Positions 62,197-64,000 of a DNA stretch of 64,000 nt are shown one piece after another. The stretch is from Temnothorax longispinosus (taxonomy: Eukaryota; Arthropoda; Insecta; Hymenoptera; Formicidae). A program made the position numbers and the translations under genes. Every line of letters starts with the position of its first letter. The stretch's first letter is position 1. Below the pieces are notes generated by a model that was not told where the DNA came from, made no database searches, and saw only the letters and a list, made by a program, of their open reading frames with translations. The stretch lies in NCBI RefSeq assembly GCF_030848805.1, contig NC_092358.1, forward strand, positions 8,782,433 to 8,846,432, read 5' to 3'.

Positions 62197-63771
62197 CTAC
62201 ATTATTTCCAATTTTATACAAACCATGGGTACTTTCGTCATTCTAATTAGGGTGTTAAACAACTTTTGTTCTCCCGTCTTCCCCATTCTTCCCCATTAGG
62301 TTAATCTGTCTAAAAATAGTAAAATAATCTATTCATCGATCGATGAGTTCTTATGGGGTTTTAGCCTCCTGATGTAGAACATAAAAATTTTTAGTCCAAA
62401 AAACGCAAAAGTACCTGGTTATTTCATCACTCAATAGCTTCGTGTCATTAAAAATAAGTATTAATTAGTGATGACAGCTTTGCGCCGACAGAAATGATTG
62501 ATCGGAATAAATTGATAGAAAGAATCAAGTGATTCTAATGATAATAAAAATATAAACTTTTTTGTTGATGGTACTGTTTTTGATATAAGGTCGGCTACCA
62601 AAATAAAATTTGGAAACTAAGAAACGTCGCTGAAGAAGGTCAGAAATTTACGTCATTTCCATCTTTAAAAATAAGTACCAAATAAAGGAAAGTAAAACTA
62701 AGAAAATATACAAGGCAGCAGAGACGAGAAAGAGTAATATACTTTCTCAGATGGAAGAAAGAAGAAACATTGATAACATAAAAATTCTTTGTCCAGGATA
62801 CAATGAAAATTTTGAAGATTACTGTATTTGTGGATTTGTATTTGATGGTGTCATGAGGCTTTATTTCGGTTATTTGGACATCATGGAGTAGGGGAGACGG
62901 GGCTATTCGTCTACAATTAGGCCGCCACGATTTCCGTTTGGAGCCCTAATGTAGACATTTTTACCAATTTTGAATTTTTGACGCCAATTCTCATTTCCTA
63001 TTTGTTACCGTACAAAATAAATTTTATGTATGAACGTGTCCTCTAATAGTCAACACCTACGCAGGTTTCATCAAATTCGGAGGTAGGGGCTATCGGAAGT
63101 TGCGCCCATATTAATATAGAGATATGTAGTGTCACAGATAGAAGTTTCTGTTATCCGTAAATAATCAATATTGTTTTCATTCAATAATCCATTGTTCTCA
63201 ACAGTTATTTGTCGTGCAGATACGGGTTATTTCCTTGGACTCTCTCCATACAGAATACGGGGCTGTGTGGCTCCAGGGATATGTTGCTCATGTGCTATTG
63301 TTTAGTATATTATATTGAGAGGAACAATGACGGAAACTCGCGTATGTTTTTTTTTTTTAGAATCTAGAAGAATTATTTCTCTATTTTTATACACTGTTCC
63401 TCTCGAGATAAATACTAAAAAATAGCACATAAGCCAACATACCTGGAAGCCATATAGCCTCGGTTTCCCTTACTTGAGATAATTACATATCGGAAATATA
63501 TACAACTAAATATCATTAAAAATTAAATAAACTAAATCAGTTAATTGCGTTATAAAAAAACAATCATAAAAAATTTTTTTTTGCATTTTATTTAATAATG
63601 GAACCATTCAAAATTTTATTGCATTTACAAAAAGGAAACTTTTTATACTTACATAAAATCTGAATAATACAAATTTTTTATTGTACGCAACGTTTTCAAC
63701 ATTATTCTGCAGTTTTTACAATGTAGAATCCCGAAAAACTAATTTTATTTTATCGTTATTAATTTATACTC
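62197..63771. repeat. duplicated 3' flank of OR-F
   Basis: From 62197 to about 63260 it follows the OR-D flank (shared GGGGCTATTCG segment 62885..63105), and after about 63480 it follows the OR-B flank, including B's ~150-bp deletion but without the two MITEs at 16927 and 17266. Many single-base indels relative to D suggest lower sequence quality here. No gene. Confidence 0.7.
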
Positions 63772-64000
63772 TTAGTTTTCTCTCGTAGAACAGAGAACAG
63801 TAAAATAGTATATCGAAGTATAAAAACTGTATAAAATATTCTTTTGCTTTATTTGTAAAATATTAAGTAATATTAAGTTAATATTACCAAAATTTGATAG
63901 AACTTTCTTTAACCAACAATTTGGGGACAATAAGTTTATAGATAATCGATTTTTTCAATAATCCACTACGACGTTTTGAAGTAAAAAGTTAATTATTAAT
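63772..64000 (-). pseudogene. odorant receptor OR-F, last exon only (runs off the window)
   Basis: Exon 9 at 63826..63772 after an intact ACAG acceptor. It is 55 nt instead of 57: two bases are missing just after the acceptor, which shifts the conserved SIYYFTVLCST frame. Intron 8 continues to the right edge (63827..64000). Upstream exons lie outside the window. The deletion could be a real lesion or a sequencing error, given the many indels in this stretch. Confidence 0.55.

Overview
The window looks like a stretch of an insect genome, most likely an ant or close hymenopteran. It is AT-rich, intron-bearing and packed with small inverted-repeat transposons. Its genes are a tandem array of seven-transmembrane odorant receptor (OR, 7tm_6) genes with signatures typical of ant ORs: a YFIDQEKYFY-like motif, AVDIHRKAME, and a TVYNVQWYTAPLHIQ C-terminal block. 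Species and chromosome cannot be read from the sequence.

Five minus-strand copies have the same nine-exon structure with the same intron phases (0,0,1,2,2,0,2,0). From left to right these are OR-A (1922..6773), OR-B (17784..23057), OR-C (30911..36268), OR-D (41748..49950) and OR-E (55167..59841). The last exon of a sixth copy, OR-F, enters at 63772..63826 and runs off the right edge. A, B and C read through with conserved splice sites (391, 391 and 390 aa). D has a one-base frameshift in exon 2 and large insertions in introns 1 and 6. E has wrecked exons 4 and 5. A plus-strand relic, G (7885..~12720), faces away from A and keeps exons 1-5 with stops. A small relic, H (24738..25330), lies upstream of B.

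Each gene is followed by a duplicated 3' flank, and B to E are preceded by a second duplicated block carrying transposase relics and/or a hairpin MITE. Comparing copies exposes insertions with recognisable target duplications: TTAA (piggyBac-like, 2348..2708, 17266..17770, 37673..37932), TAA (Harbinger-like, 16927..17060), an 8-bp duplication (hAT-like, 25371..25824), TA (35769..35982, 36558..37549) and CTCCC (a decayed BEL/Pao LTR element, 51370..53548). Other insertions are a Penelope-like fragment, a 1.7-kb long-TIR element, a 2.25-kb near-perfect palindrome inside OR-D, and two GC-rich segments (13080..14747, 47648..49530) that I cannot identify.

The copies are mosaics. The 5' half of D (exons 1-3) is almost identical to E, while its 3' half (exons 4-9) is closest to A. 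The flank before F matches D first and B afterwards. This points to unequal crossing-over or gene conversion. I saw no CRISPR array, rRNA or bacterial-type operon, and no system outside the receptor family and its mobile elements.

In function, the intact genes would each encode an odour-tuning receptor subunit that works with the co-receptor Orco in antennal sensory neurons. They are probably transcribed individually, because each has its own first exon and its own downstream AATAAA.
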